Source: Azospirillum sp. B510
Lineage (GTDB): Bacteria > Pseudomonadota > Alphaproteobacteria > Azospirillales > Azospirillaceae
Assembly: GCF_000010725.1 (NCBI RefSeq)
Contig: NC_013854.1
Span: forward strand, 1,269,001-1,333,000
Direction of reading: 5' to 3'
Length of the DNA stretch: 64,000 nucleotides
Positions 8,106-16,508 of the stretch are shown here, piece by piece. The position numbers and the translations under genes were made by a program. The notes beneath the pieces were generated by a model. It saw only the letters and a program-made list of their open reading frames with translations. It did no database searches and was not told the origin of the DNA. The stretch's first letter is position 1. Each line of letters begins with the position of its first letter.

Positions 8106-9122
8106 TCAACCGGTTCCGAATAATGGCATTTTCATCAACGATACTCGGGCCAGTTTTTTACCAGCTCGACGAACAGATATATTCGTGCCGCCAGGTTTGG
8201 ACAGCTTTGCGGTTTGGCAACCACCCAATGGTTGCGGATCGCGCAGCAGGTTTTCGGCCATGAAGGAGACGAAGGCCGACAGTTTCGGCGACGGGTGGCG
8301 GCTCGCCGGCCACAGGATATGGAACGCGCCGACATCGCGGATGAAGTCGTCGAGCACGCTGACCAGCGTGCCGCGTGAAAGCTGGGCGCGCGCGGCGAAC
8401 TGCGGCAGGCAGGCAAGGCCGAAGCCCTCCTCGGCCAGACAGATCTGGGGTTCCAGCGTGCTCGCAACCAGCGTGACCGGCAGAGCCATATCGATGTCCA
8501 CCCCGTCGCGCGCCAGCGGCCAGCGCTCCAGCTTGCCCGTCGAGGGGTATTTGTGGTGGAGGCAGGCGTGGGCGGTGAGGTCTTCCGGCACCTTCGGCAC
8601 ACCATGCGCCGCGAAATACTCCGGCGACCCGACGATGCGGTGGGAGAAGGCGCCGACACGGCGCATCATCAACCGGCTGTCGCGCGCTTCGCCGGTGCGG
8701 ATCACCGCGTCGAAGCCTTCGTCGATCACATCCACCAACCGGTCGGTGAAATCGAGGTCGAGCTCGATCTCGGGATAGGCGCGCATGAAGGCCATCACCG
8801 CCGGCATCATCAGCATCCCGATCAGCGGCAGGCTGACGCGGAGCTTGCCGCGCGGCGCCGCGCGGGTCTGCGACAATTCGAGTTCCGCCGCCTCGATCTC
8901 GCAGAAGATGCGGCGACAGCGGTCACGGAAAAGCTCGCCCTCGGGCGTCAGGGTCAGCGACCGGGTCGAGCGGTGAAACAGGCGGATGCCAAGCCGTTCC
9001 TCCAACCGGGCCACCGCCTTGCCCACGGCGGAGGCCGAAATGCCGAGCTTGATCGCCGCGGCGGCGAAGCTGCCGGCCTCGGCCGTCTGAACGAAGGCGT
9101 TGAGCGCGCCGAGGTGTTCCAT
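8106..9122 (-). CDS. LysR-family transcriptional regulator
   Basis: 338 residues from the ATG at 9122 (MEHLGALNAFVQTAEAGSFA); an ATG at 9137 adds five residues. The HTH continues with LGISASAVGKAVARLEERLG and the linker TPEGELFRDRC. The effector domain has RGKLRVSLPLIGMLMMPAV, DFTDRLVDVIDEGFDAVIRT and SRLMMRRVGAF, the LysR subgroup often divergent from exporters. The last ~35 residues after NLLRDPQPL extend beyond the usual family end and may reflect a lost original stop. It is divergent from the MFS gene at 9217 with a 94-bp shared control region, so exporter control is likely. Confidence 0.9.
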   Translation of the reverse strand: MEHLGALNAFVQTAEAGSFAAAAIKLGISASAVGKAVARLEERLGIRLFHRSTRSLTLTPEGELFRDRCRRIFCEIEAAELELSQTRAAPRGKLRVSLPLIGMLMMPAVMAFMRAYPEIELDLDFTDRLVDVIDEGFDAVIRTGEARDSRLMMRRVGAFSHRIVGSPEYFAAHGVPKVPEDLTAHACLHHKYPSTGKLERWPLARDGVDIDMALPVTLVASTLEPQICLAEEGFGLACLPQFAARAQLSRGTLVSVLDDFIRDVGAFHILWPASRHPSPKLSAFVSFMAENLLRDPQPLGGCQTAKLSKPGGTNISVRRAGKKLARVSLMKMPLFGTG

Positions 9123-9216
9123 GGGCAGCCTTCCCATATTAGGGATCTCCATGTCCGGTATAAGCGGAATTCTAGGCTGATTATTCCGGGCCGGCGATAG
9201 CCCTAATCTCACGGGC

Positions 9217-10410
9217 ATGACAGAGACAAGCTCCCCGGCCGCAACGGCCCCGGCTCCCTTCCCATGGTCCAACCTGTTGGCGCTCGCGATGGCTGGGTTC
9301 ATCACCATCCTGACCGAAGCGCTTCCGGCGGGTCTGTTGCCGCAGATCGGCGCGAGCCTCGGCGTTTCCGAGGCGCTCGCCGGGCAGCTCGTCACGCTCT
9401 ACGCCGCCGGTTCGCTCGCGGCGGCCATCCCGCTGACGACCGCGACGCAAGGGATGCGGCGGCGGCCGCTGCTTCTCATCGCCATCTTCGGGTTCGCGGT
9501 GGCGAACACGGCGACGGCCCTGTCGGGCAGCTATGGGCTGACGCTCGTCGCCCGGCTCATGGCCGGGGGTTCCGCGGGTCTCCTGTGGGCGCTGATCGCC
9601 GGCTATGCCGCGCGGATGGTGCCGGAAGGATCGAAGGGACGCGCCATCGCCGTCGCGATGATCGGCACGCCGCTGGCGCTGTCGCTCGGCATTCCGGCAG
9701 GAACATATTCGGGCGCGGTGATCGGGTGGCGGGCGTCGTTCGGAATCATGAGCGGCCTCAGCCTGATCCTGATCGCCTGGGTGGCGATGAAAGTCCCCGA
9801 CTTCGCGGGGCAGGCCGAGGACAAGCGACGTCCGCTCGGCCATGTCTTCGTCCTGCCGGGAATCCGCCCGGTGCTGTTCGTCACGCTGACCTTCGTGCTC
9901 GCGCACAACATCCTCTACACCTACATCGCCCCATTGCTGAGCGGTGGCGGCGGGACCGTCAGGACCGACCTCGCTCTGCTCGTCTTCGGACTGGCCGCGC
10001 TGGCCGGGATCTGGATCGTCGGACTCCTGATCGACCATCACCTGCGCCCGCTCACCCTGATCAGCATCGCGCTGTTCGGCCTCGCGGTTCTCGCGCTCGG
10101 TATCGCCGGTCATGCGCCTGAGGTGGCCTTGAGTGCCACGGGACTCTGGGGCCTCGCCTTCGGCGGCGTCGCCACGCTGTTTCAGACCGCCCTCGCCAAG
10201 GCCGCCGGAGACATGCACGACCTCGCCCAGTGCATGCTCGTCACCGCCTGGAACGCGGCCATCGCCGGCGGCGGCCTGATCGGCGGATTGCTGCTCGATC
10301 ACGTCGGCGCCGGTGCCTTCGCACCCGTCGCCCTTCTGCTGCTGGCCGCGGCCTATGTCGCCGTCCACGGCGCCTGCCGGCACGGATTTCCCCATTCCTT
10401 CGTCCCTTGA
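9217..10410 (+). CDS. MFS drug/sugar exporter (DHA1/AraJ-like)
   Basis: 397 residues with about 12 membrane spans. The start MTETSSPAATAPAPFPWSNL leads into span 1 (ALAMAGFITILTEALPAGLL), and the loop 2-3 motif appears in degenerate form (TATQGMRRRPLLLI). RLMAGGSAGLLWALIAGYAA and GIPAGTYSGAVIGWRASF are characteristic of the DHA1/AraJ branch. It probably exports a small hydrophobic compound or sugar using the proton gradient; the substrate cannot be read. The serine hydrolase gene starts 17 bp after its stop, so they are co-transcribed. The LysR gene on the other strand is the likely regulator. Confidence 0.88.
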   Translation: MTETSSPAATAPAPFPWSNLLALAMAGFITILTEALPAGLLPQIGASLGVSEALAGQLVTLYAAGSLAAAIPLTTATQGMRRRPLLLIAIFGFAVANTATALSGSYGLTLVARLMAGGSAGLLWALIAGYAARMVPEGSKGRAIAVAMIGTPLALSLGIPAGTYSGAVIGWRASFGIMSGLSLILIAWVAMKVPDFAGQAEDKRRPLGHVFVLPGIRPVLFVTLTFVLAHNILYTYIAPLLSGGGGTVRTDLALLVFGLAALAGIWIVGLLIDHHLRPLTLISIALFGLAVLALGIAGHAPEVALSATGLWGLAFGGVATLFQTALAKAAGDMHDLAQCMLVTAWNAAIAGGGLIGGLLLDHVGAGAFAPVALLLLAAAYVAVHGACRHGFPHSFVP

Positions 10411-10427
10411 CCCGAACCGGAGCCCCC

Positions 10428-11600
10428 ATGTTTGAACGTCCGCTTCAGGCCTTCTCCACGCTCTCCAAGCGCCTTGATGCCGTCATCGACGGCGCGATCG
10501 CCGCCGAACGCATTGTCGGCGCCGTTGTCCTGCTGCGCTGGAACGGAGAGCCGATCTACACCCGTGCCGCCGGCATGGCCGATCGCGAGGCCGGCGCCCC
10601 GATGCGCGAGGACGCGCTGTTCCGCCTCGCCTCGGTCTCCAAGCTCTTCGTCGCGGCGGCGGCCATGGCCCTGGTCGGTCAAGGCAAGCTCGATCTCGAT
10701 CGGCCGATCACCGAATGGCTTCCCGATTTCGAGCCGCGCTTCGAGGGAGAGCCCGTCGTCCTCTCGCTTCGGCACCTCCTCACCCACACGTCCGGTCTCG
10801 GCTACGGCTTTCTCGAGCCGGAGGATGGGCCACTGCATCGGGCCGGCGTTTCCGACGGCATGGACCGAACCGGGATCACGCTCGCCGAGAATCTGCGCCG
10901 GCTCGCCGGGGTGCCATTGCTGTTCCGGCCGGGCACGCGGTTTTGCTATTCGCTCGCCCTCGATGTCGTGGGCGCCTTGATCGAGGCCGCGACGGGCCTG
11001 ACGCTGTCGCAGGCGGTGCGAGCGCTGGTGACCGAACCGCTCGGGTTGAACGACACCGGCTTCCCGGTTGCGGACCCGAGCCGGCTGGCCGCGGCTTACG
11101 CCGACGACACCCCGCATCCGCGCCGGATGCGTCAGCCCGACCTGGTGCCGTTTCTTCCCGGTCTCCCCGGCTTCAGCATGGACCCGTCACGCGCATTCGA
11201 CGAGCAGGCCTTTCCATCCGGCGGCGTCGGCATGATCGGCAGTGCCGGCGACACGATGGCCCTGCTCGAAGCGCTGCGGTCGGGCGGCGCGCCGCTGATG
11301 CCGTCGGCACAGGCGGCGGACATGGGGCGGGATCAGATCGCCGGCATCGATATGGAGGGCTCGCCCGGCTGGGGCCATGGCCTCGGTTTCTCGGTCTTGC
11401 GCGATGCGAAGGCGGCCGGCGTGACCGAAACTCCCGGCGCGTGGCGCTGGGGCGGCGCCTATGGCCATAGTTGGTTCGTCGATTCCGGCAAGAACCTGAC
11501 ACTGGTCGCCTTCACCAACACCGCGCTCGAAGGCATGTCGAATGGCGGCCGCTTTTCCGCCGATCTGAGCCGTGCCCTTTATGCCGCGATCGGACCATGA
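10428..11600 (+). CDS. Serine hydrolase, beta-lactamase/DD-peptidase fold
   Basis: 390 residues from the ATG at 10428, 17 bp after the MFS stop. The catalytic Ser-x-x-Lys is in FRLASVSKLFVAAAAM (near residue 71), followed by RHLLTHTSGLGYGF, a class C/penicillin-binding-like signature, and FCYSLALDVVGALIEAATG with the tyrosine of the second motif. Near the C-terminus WRWGGAYGHSWFVD replaces the usual KTG/HTG box. There is no signal peptide, so it is probably cytoplasmic, like many esterase EstB-type members. Activity is more likely esterase or amidase than beta-lactam hydrolysis. Pairing with an exporter hints at processing of an exported compound, which is inference. Confidence 0.85.
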   Translation: MFERPLQAFSTLSKRLDAVIDGAIAAERIVGAVVLLRWNGEPIYTRAAGMADREAGAPMREDALFRLASVSKLFVAAAAMALVGQGKLDLDRPITEWLPDFEPRFEGEPVVLSLRHLLTHTSGLGYGFLEPEDGPLHRAGVSDGMDRTGITLAENLRRLAGVPLLFRPGTRFCYSLALDVVGALIEAATGLTLSQAVRALVTEPLGLNDTGFPVADPSRLAAAYADDTPHPRRMRQPDLVPFLPGLPGFSMDPSRAFDEQAFPSGGVGMIGSAGDTMALLEALRSGGAPLMPSAQAADMGRDQIAGIDMEGSPGWGHGLGFSVLRDAKAAGVTETPGAWRWGGAYGHSWFVDSGKNLTLVAFTNTALEGMSNGGRFSADLSRALYAAIGP

Positions 11601-11923
11601 GGCGGAGTGATCCTCCAAAAATTGAGCTGGTCACTTTTTCCGGACGGATTGGCGGCGGGGATGAGCTTGGTCCAGGTTCGCGTCATGCCGCCGATCTGAT
11701 TGGGTTCCGCGTGCCTTTGTCGGCCTCTGCCGGAGTTCTGCCGCCGAGCGCCGAGCGCGGGCGGTCGGCGTTGCCGTGATCGACCCACCGGCCGATCACG
11801 GCGCTCGCCCCGCTGCCTGTTTCGAAGGCGTGGGGATGGATGCAATAATCTTCTGGGAAAAACTGGGCACGCCTATAGCCAAATTCGGGGCCGTCCGGCG
11901 CGTCATCGCCTGTCCAGGCCCGA
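11601..11923. other. Intergenic, nothing recognised
   Basis: 323 bp between the forward serine hydrolase and the reverse TetR gene, which converge here. I found no convincing gene, strong hairpin or repeat. Short frames here have no family resemblance. Confidence 0.5.
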
Positions 11924-12535
11924 CTACGCGTCGTCGGCTGTCGCGGGCGGAGCGAACAAGCGCAAGAGCATCGTCAGGAGCAGCTTGCCGCTCTTCTCCT
12001 TATCGAGCTCGGGGTCGCGGATGGCGATGGATTGAGAACCATCGATCACGCCGATGACGATCGCCGCGGCCAATTCCGGATCCAGGTTCGCGTCGACCCG
12101 CCCCTCTTCCTGACCCTTGCGCAAAAACGCCGCCACCACGGCCCGCCCTTGGCGCGTGCTGTCCTGAACGATCTTGGCCATAGTGGGGTTGTGTCTAGCT
12201 TCCGCCAGCATGTCCAATAACAATGCGTTATTCATTCTGCCTTTGGTCAGCAACGCATCCTCGATTCCCTGCACGAACGTTCCAAAGGGGTCCGCGCTCT
12301 CCATCACGCGCTCGGTGTGCGCCATGGCATCGTCGAGACGGGCCCGGATGATCGCCGCTATCATCGCCTCCTTACTATCAAAGTAATGGAAGAGATGTCC
12401 GGGGCTGATATTTGCCTCCGCACAAATCGCGGAGGTGGTGGCGCCATGAAATCCGCTGCGTGTGAAGCACCTCCCGGCGGCCTCCAGGATTTCCTGACGC
12501 TTCTCCTCGTGCTTGGCTGGGTCGACCTTGCGCAT
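11924..12535 (-). CDS. TetR/AcrR-family transcriptional repressor
   Basis: 203 residues. The N-terminal HTH is typical: EEKRQEILEAAGRCFTRSGF, then TTSAICAEANISPGHLFHYF and DSKEAM. The C-terminal ligand domain (residues 70-195) shows the AcrR-like layout with MLAEARHNPTMAKIV and LAAAIVIGVIDGSQ. A 26-bp perfect palindrome lies 260 bp upstream of its start, next to a promoter that reads into the DUF3313 lipoprotein gene, a plausible target. The ligand is unknown. Family assignment is secure; operator assignment is by proximity and symmetry. Confidence 0.9.
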   Translation of the reverse strand: MRKVDPAKHEEKRQEILEAAGRCFTRSGFHGATTSAICAEANISPGHLFHYFDSKEAMIAAIIRARLDDAMAHTERVMESADPFGTFVQGIEDALLTKGRMNNALLLDMLAEARHNPTMAKIVQDSTRQGRAVVAAFLRKGQEEGRVDANLDPELAAAIVIGVIDGSQSIAIRDPELDKEKSGKLLLTMLLRLFAPPATADDA

Positions 12536-12794
12536 CGCATTTTTCCTAATACCAGATGCGACACTCTATGAAATCGAAATGACGCCGACAATCCTCTGGC
12601 CACGCTCCGCTCTCGGCCGCCCTGGCTGATCGAAATACCCAGCGTGAAGCCTGCGCGCCCTGATCCCCCCCACAGCCCCAGATGATGCGTTCCGTGGTCC
12701 ACATGGCCGCGTTGACGCGCGGATTTCATCCCGCCGTGATCACCGGCTCCGTCTGGTCGCCACCGGGAGGCTGTCCCGTGAGCGTCTCGGTCTT

Positions 12795-12820
12795 ATTAAT
12801 AGACTAATTAGTCTATTAAT
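12795..12820. promoter_or_regulatory. Perfect 26-bp palindrome, candidate TetR operator
   Basis: The half-site ATTAATAGACTAA is repeated as its exact reverse complement with no spacer. The core TAGACTAATTAGTCTA resembles operators of TetR-family repressors such as NemR-type TAGAC...GTCTA boxes. It is AT-rich in GC-rich DNA and abuts a -35-like element, where bound repressor would block RNA polymerase. Confidence 0.7.
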
Positions 12821-12821
12821 G

Positions 12822-12850
12822 TTGACCCCTCGGCGCCGTTGGAGTTACAT
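12822..12850 (+). promoter_or_regulatory. Candidate sigma-70 promoter for the DUF3313 gene
   Basis: TTGACC (12822-12827), a 17-base spacer, then TTACAT (12845-12850). The -35 is good and the -10 is poor. It begins one base after the palindrome and about 80 bp ahead of the lipoprotein start. Confidence 0.4.
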
Positions 12851-13241
12851 GGATGAGCGATCGGTCTGAAATCTGGAGGAACATCGCCTCCACGCGATCG
12901 TGCGTGGTTCATACAGAAGGTGAGGGAGTCCCATGGTAAGACCATCGAAGATATCGCTTGCCCTTCTCTTCGTGACAGGCGGGTTGGCGGGATGCGCTTC
13001 ACAACCCGTTCGCTACCAAGGGCTCGCATCCACAGAGCAACTTACGGCCAACCCGCAAGACAAGGGCGGGCACCTGCCCTTCGTCTATGTCGCGAACAAC
13101 ACCGACTGGTCCAAATACGGCGCTTTTTTGCTCGAGCCCGTATTGATCTATTCAGGTCCCGACGGCCAATTCGGAGACGTCTCCGACGAGGATAAGCGAG
13201 CATTGGCGAGCTATATCCAGGAGCAATTCGCTCGAGCCCTA

Positions 13242-14628
13242 GTACTACAGCCGGTCGCGAAAGACGGAATATGCGGCCGGGCGGCCTGTTGAGCTTGGAA
13301 CCGACTGGAGGGTCCGAGCATGACCGAGATGACGGAAGCGGCGGAATGGTCCGATGCCCTGGAAGGGCTGGTCGGCGGATTGAGGTCCTTCTACAGCGCG
13401 GCCGGTCGCCAACGGGCTCTGCGTTACGTGAGAGGTCTTTTGGCGCCGCTGGATCGCAAGAATGGCTGGCAGTTGGCCGAAGCCGCCGGGGATTGCTCGC
13501 CGGCGGCGATGCAGGATTTCCTGGCCCGGACCCGTTGGGATGCCGACGCCGTCCGCGACGACCTCCAGGCCTATGTCATCGAACGGTTGAGCGACGATGA
13601 GGCCGTGCTGGTCCTCGATGAAACCGGCTTCGTCAAGAAGGGCACCCGCTCGGTCGGGGTGAAGCGGCAGTATTCCGGCACCGCCGGACGTATCGAAAAC
13701 TGCCAGATCGGCGTCTTCCTCGGCTACGCCAGCCGACGCGGCCGGGTGCTGGTCGACCGCGCTCTCTATCTGCCCGAGGACTGGGCTGGCAACGACGAAC
13801 GCCGACGGATGGCCGGCGTCCCCAACGCCGTCGGCTTCGCCACCAAGCCGAAACTGGGGCGGGCGATGCTGGAGCGCGCCGTGGCAGCCGGCCTGCCCTG
13901 CCGCTGGGTGACCGCCGACTCCGTCTACGGCGGGGACTACGCGCTGCGGCTATGGCTGGAGCGCCAACCGCTGGGCTACGTGCTGGCGATCACCAGCAAA
14001 CAGCGCGCGCCCATGGGCTTCGATACGGTCAAGGAGCGGACGACCGGCTTCACCGCCACCGACTGGCAGCGGTTGAGTGCTGGCGACGGAGCCAAGGGGC
14101 CACGCCTCTACGACTGGGCGCACAAAACCTACGCTTCCCTGCGCGAGGGCTGGTGCCGCGGTCTGCTGGTGCGCCGCTCCATCGCCGAGCCGGACAAACT
14201 CACCTACTATCTGACCTTCGCCCCGGAAGGCACGCCGGTCGCCACATTGGTCCGGGTCGCCGGGTCGCGCTGGACCATCGAGTCCTGCTTCGAGGCGGCG
14301 AAGGGCGAGGTCGGGCTCGACCAGTACGAGGTGCGCTCGTGGACCGGCTGGCACCGCCACGTCACCTTGGCCATGCTGGCCCTGGCCTTTCTCACCGTCG
14401 TGCGCACGGCGGCCATCGGGGGGAGAGGATCAACTCGACCTGTCCGCCGATCTTCTGCCCTTGACCGTGCCCGAGATCCGCGCCCTCCTGGTCGCCTTGA
14501 TCGGCCGGCCCCCCGCGCCACCCACCGCCATTATCGATTGGTCCATCTGGCGAAGACGCCACCAACAGCGAGCACGGCGCTCCCATTGGAAACGACGCAC
14601 CCAAACCGATAAGGACCGGCTGTAGTAC
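13242..14628 (+). mobile_element. IS701-family insertion sequence
   Basis: About 1.39 kb bounded by a perfect 15-bp inverted repeat: GTACTACAGCCGGTC at 13242-13256 and its complement at 14614-14628. It carries one forward transposase gene. It is flanked by TA on both sides (13240-13241 and 14629-14630); CTA is also present on the left. The exact duplication length is blurred because a second IS abuts it. IS701 members usually duplicate a 4-bp YTAR site. Confidence 0.8.
13320..14612 (+). CDS. IS701-family transposase, C-terminal frameshift
   Basis: The 430-residue frame carries the DDE triad: aspartate in AVLVLDETGFVKKG (near residue 97), aspartate in WVTADSVYGG (near 200) and glutamate in SRWTIESCFEAAKGEVGL (near 325). 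After TVVRTAAIGG the reading changes to an unrelated Arg/Pro-rich tail. The family-like tail, EDQLDLSADLLPLTVPEIRA and onward, continues in another frame from about 14425 to a stop at 14625. The switch falls in a run of six G at about 14418-14423. Either an indel or ribosomal slippage is possible. Since the catalytic core precedes the shift, residual activity cannot be excluded. Confidence 0.8.
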   Translation: MTEMTEAAEWSDALEGLVGGLRSFYSAAGRQRALRYVRGLLAPLDRKNGWQLAEAAGDCSPAAMQDFLARTRWDADAVRDDLQAYVIERLSDDEAVLVLDETGFVKKGTRSVGVKRQYSGTAGRIENCQIGVFLGYASRRGRVLVDRALYLPEDWAGNDERRRMAGVPNAVGFATKPKLGRAMLERAVAAGLPCRWVTADSVYGGDYALRLWLERQPLGYVLAITSKQRAPMGFDTVKERTTGFTATDWQRLSAGDGAKGPRLYDWAHKTYASLREGWCRGLLVRRSIAEPDKLTYYLTFAPEGTPVATLVRVAGSRWTIESCFEAAKGEVGLDQYEVRSWTGWHRHVTLAMLALAFLTVVRTAAIGGRGSTRPVRRSSALDRARDPRPPGRLDRPAPRATHRHYRLVHLAKTPPTASTALPLETTHPNR

Positions 14629-14630
14629 TA

Positions 14631-15477
14631 GGGCCTGTTGACATTCATCGTGTTACCAAGACGGTAGCGACGAGGTTAATGGCAGCGGCGAAGCTTGTAT
14701 CAGTTTTGTCGTATCGTGTGGCGATGCGTCGGAATTCTTTGATTTTGCAGAAGAAGTTCTCGACCAGATGGCGCCATTTGTACATCTCGGCGTCGTGGGG
14801 AATCGGGGGAGATCGGTTGGCCTTGGACGGAATGACGGCGACCGCGCCTCGCTCGGCGATCAAGATACGGATGGCGTTGCTGTCGAAGGCTTTGTCAGCC
14901 AGCAAGGCGGAGAATTCGATGCCGTCCAGCACCGGTTCGACGCCGACGCTGTCATGTCGCTGGCCCGGCAGCAGGATGAAGCGCCCAAGGTTCCCCAACG
15001 CATCGACGACGGCCAGGATCTTGGTCGTCAGCCCGCCACGAGAGCGACCGATGGCCTGAGCCTGAGTCCCCCCCTTGCGCCGGTACCGTGCTGATGCACC
15101 CGGACAATCGTGCCATCAATGATCGCGTACTCGAAGTCCGCGTCGCTCGATAAAGCGGCGAAGACCTCGTCGAAGACACCGGCCTTGGCCCATCGGCGAT
15201 AGCGCTGGAACACCGAGTTCCAATTGCCGAACGCTGCGGGCAAGTCCCGCCAGGGCGCTCCAACGCGGACGATCCACAGGACCGCCTCCAAAAACAGGCG
15301 ATTGTCCGCTGCCGAGCGGCCAGGGTCACCCACTTTGCCGGGAAGAAGCGGCGCTATCCGCTCCCACTGATCATCTCGCAATACAATCCGATCCAAGGCC
15401 ACCTCCCTTTTGGTAGCCTTGAATCAAATTTCTGTGACCACAGGAAGCCCCTTCTCAACGCGAATGTCAACAGGCCC
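14631..15477 (-). mobile_element. IS5-family (IS427-group) insertion sequence
   Basis: 847 bp bounded by a perfect 16-bp inverted repeat (GGGCCTGTTGACATTC at the left end, its complement ending at 15477). TA flanks it on both sides (14629-14630 and 15478-15479), consistent with the TA target of this group. It is inserted immediately beside the IS701 element, inside the same target gene. Confidence 0.85.
14645..15402 (-). CDS. IS427-group transposase, orfA/orfB frameshift pair
   Basis: Two reverse-strand frames. The first (15402 to 15028) begins MALDRIVLRDDQWERIAPLL, contains NRLFLEAVLWIVRVGAPWRD and the first catalytic aspartate in YAIIDGTIVRVHQHG. The second ends at 14645 and reads GRSRGGLTTKILAVVDALGN, then LLADKAFDSNAIR (second Asp) and RHLVENFFCKIKEFRR (Glu). 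They join near 15070 at a run of G (C on the plus strand), where IS427-group elements normally use a programmed -1 ribosomal frameshift. All three DDE residues are present, so the element looks intact. Confidence 0.8.
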
Positions 15478-16146
15478 TAAAAGCCAATTTCGCGGCGGCG
15501 GCCAATCCCAGCCCGAGCACCCTGCGCGTCCGGGTCACGCTGACCGGCGTCGAGACCAACCTGCCCATTCTTGGAACGGTGTCGAAATTGGTACCGGTTG
15601 GCGCGGTGGTGAATACCGTGCAGACTGTCCGCGACAAGCAGGGAATGCTATCTGGTTCGGTGAGTTACGCGGTCGAAATCCATGACAGCATGTCCAACCG
15701 CCTTCTTCGGGCCTATGTAAGCAAGCAATACCCCTGGGCTGAAAACGTCTTCGCCAGTTTCGGCACGCTTGATGCCGCCCGTGCGGGAATCCGCGTGGGC
15801 GCGGACGATCTGATCGTTCAACTTGGCCGTACTCCGAGGTAGACGGCGCTTTTGCGATTATCGTCCGATCGAATGCAAGCCCGGAAGGTGAGGGCGAATC
15901 CACGGATTCAGAACGGCGCCGTGTACGCGGGGAGATCACGCTTGGAAAACAGAAATTCGGCGTGCTGGAAGACGGTGCACCGGGAAATAAGGATAATGGA
16001 GAGTGGCGTTGAACAAACGCCGGAAGCGTATCTGAACGTTTGGGCAGAGCTGTCGGAGATTTCAACGAACAAGAGGGAATCGGCACCGCGGCGGCCGATC
16101 ATCAACGTTTATCCCGCGGACGGCGAAAAACGCAGACCGTTGCTCG

Positions 16147-16190
16147 CACCATCGGAGCCCGTCGCTTCAAGGCGATGGGCTCCGATGGTG
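16147..16190. repeat. Long perfect hairpin (14-bp stem)
   Basis: CACCATCGGAGCCC (16147-16160) pairs perfectly with GGGCTCCGATGGTG (16177-16190) around a 16-base loop whose own ends partly pair. No T-run follows. It could be a terminator-like structure, a protein-binding palindrome or the scar of a small mobile element. Confidence 0.55.
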
Positions 16191-16508
16191 AGCGGCTGAC
16201 TTTTATTCCAGATGGTCATGGAGATGTGGCGATGGTTCGCGAAACGCCACGAACCACATCATTTCATTCCCACTCGATTGTTCAAAATCACCATAACAGA
16301 TTGAAATTGTTGAGAAATGCACAGAAGGCACTCTGCGATGTCCGACGACGAGGCCGTCAAAAAGCTATGCTTTTGATTCCAAAGGAAAAACTCCAAGAAA
16401 AATATTTTTTGCGGCTTCGACGGCTATCGGGGCCGATCGAGCAGTTCACCATACCAGCCGCAGCGGCGCGCACGACCGACTCGGCGGTGGAAAGTACCGT
16501 CACAGGGT

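Larger units (their letters stand above)
12536..12932. other. Intergenic control region between tetR-like and DUF3313 genes
   Basis: 397 bp with no gene. It carries the 26-bp palindrome at 12795-12820 and a promoter-like pair immediately downstream. The left 250 bp show nothing recognisable beyond being the likely 5' leader of the reverse-strand TetR gene. Confidence 0.55.
12933..15842 (+). pseudogene. DUF3313 lipoprotein gene disrupted by two insertion sequences
   Basis: The 5' part (12933-13241, 103 codons) encodes a lipoprotein signal peptide with lipobox (LFVTGGLAGCAS) and the DUF3313 start YQGLASTEQL. It stops making sense at codon 103. The 3' part resumes at 15480 as KANFAAAANPSPSTLRVRV and runs to a stop at 15842, with LTGVETNLPILGTVSKLVPV and the family-typical C-terminus. 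Removing 13242-15479 (two IS elements and their TA duplications) rejoins codon 103 (CTA, Leu) to AAA (Lys) in frame, giving 223 residues, the normal family length. The gene is therefore inactivated by insertion. Its product would be an outer-membrane-associated lipoprotein of unknown role, probably under the adjacent TetR. Confidence 0.85.

Noticed and set aside
9181..10395. Reverse 404-residue frame antisense to the MFS transporter
   Set aside because: Highly charged GC-bias translation; the forward strand gives a typical 12-span exporter.
10428..11600. True beta-lactamase resistance gene
   Set aside because: Ser-x-x-Lys is present but there is no signal peptide and no KTG box; EstB-like esterase is more likely.
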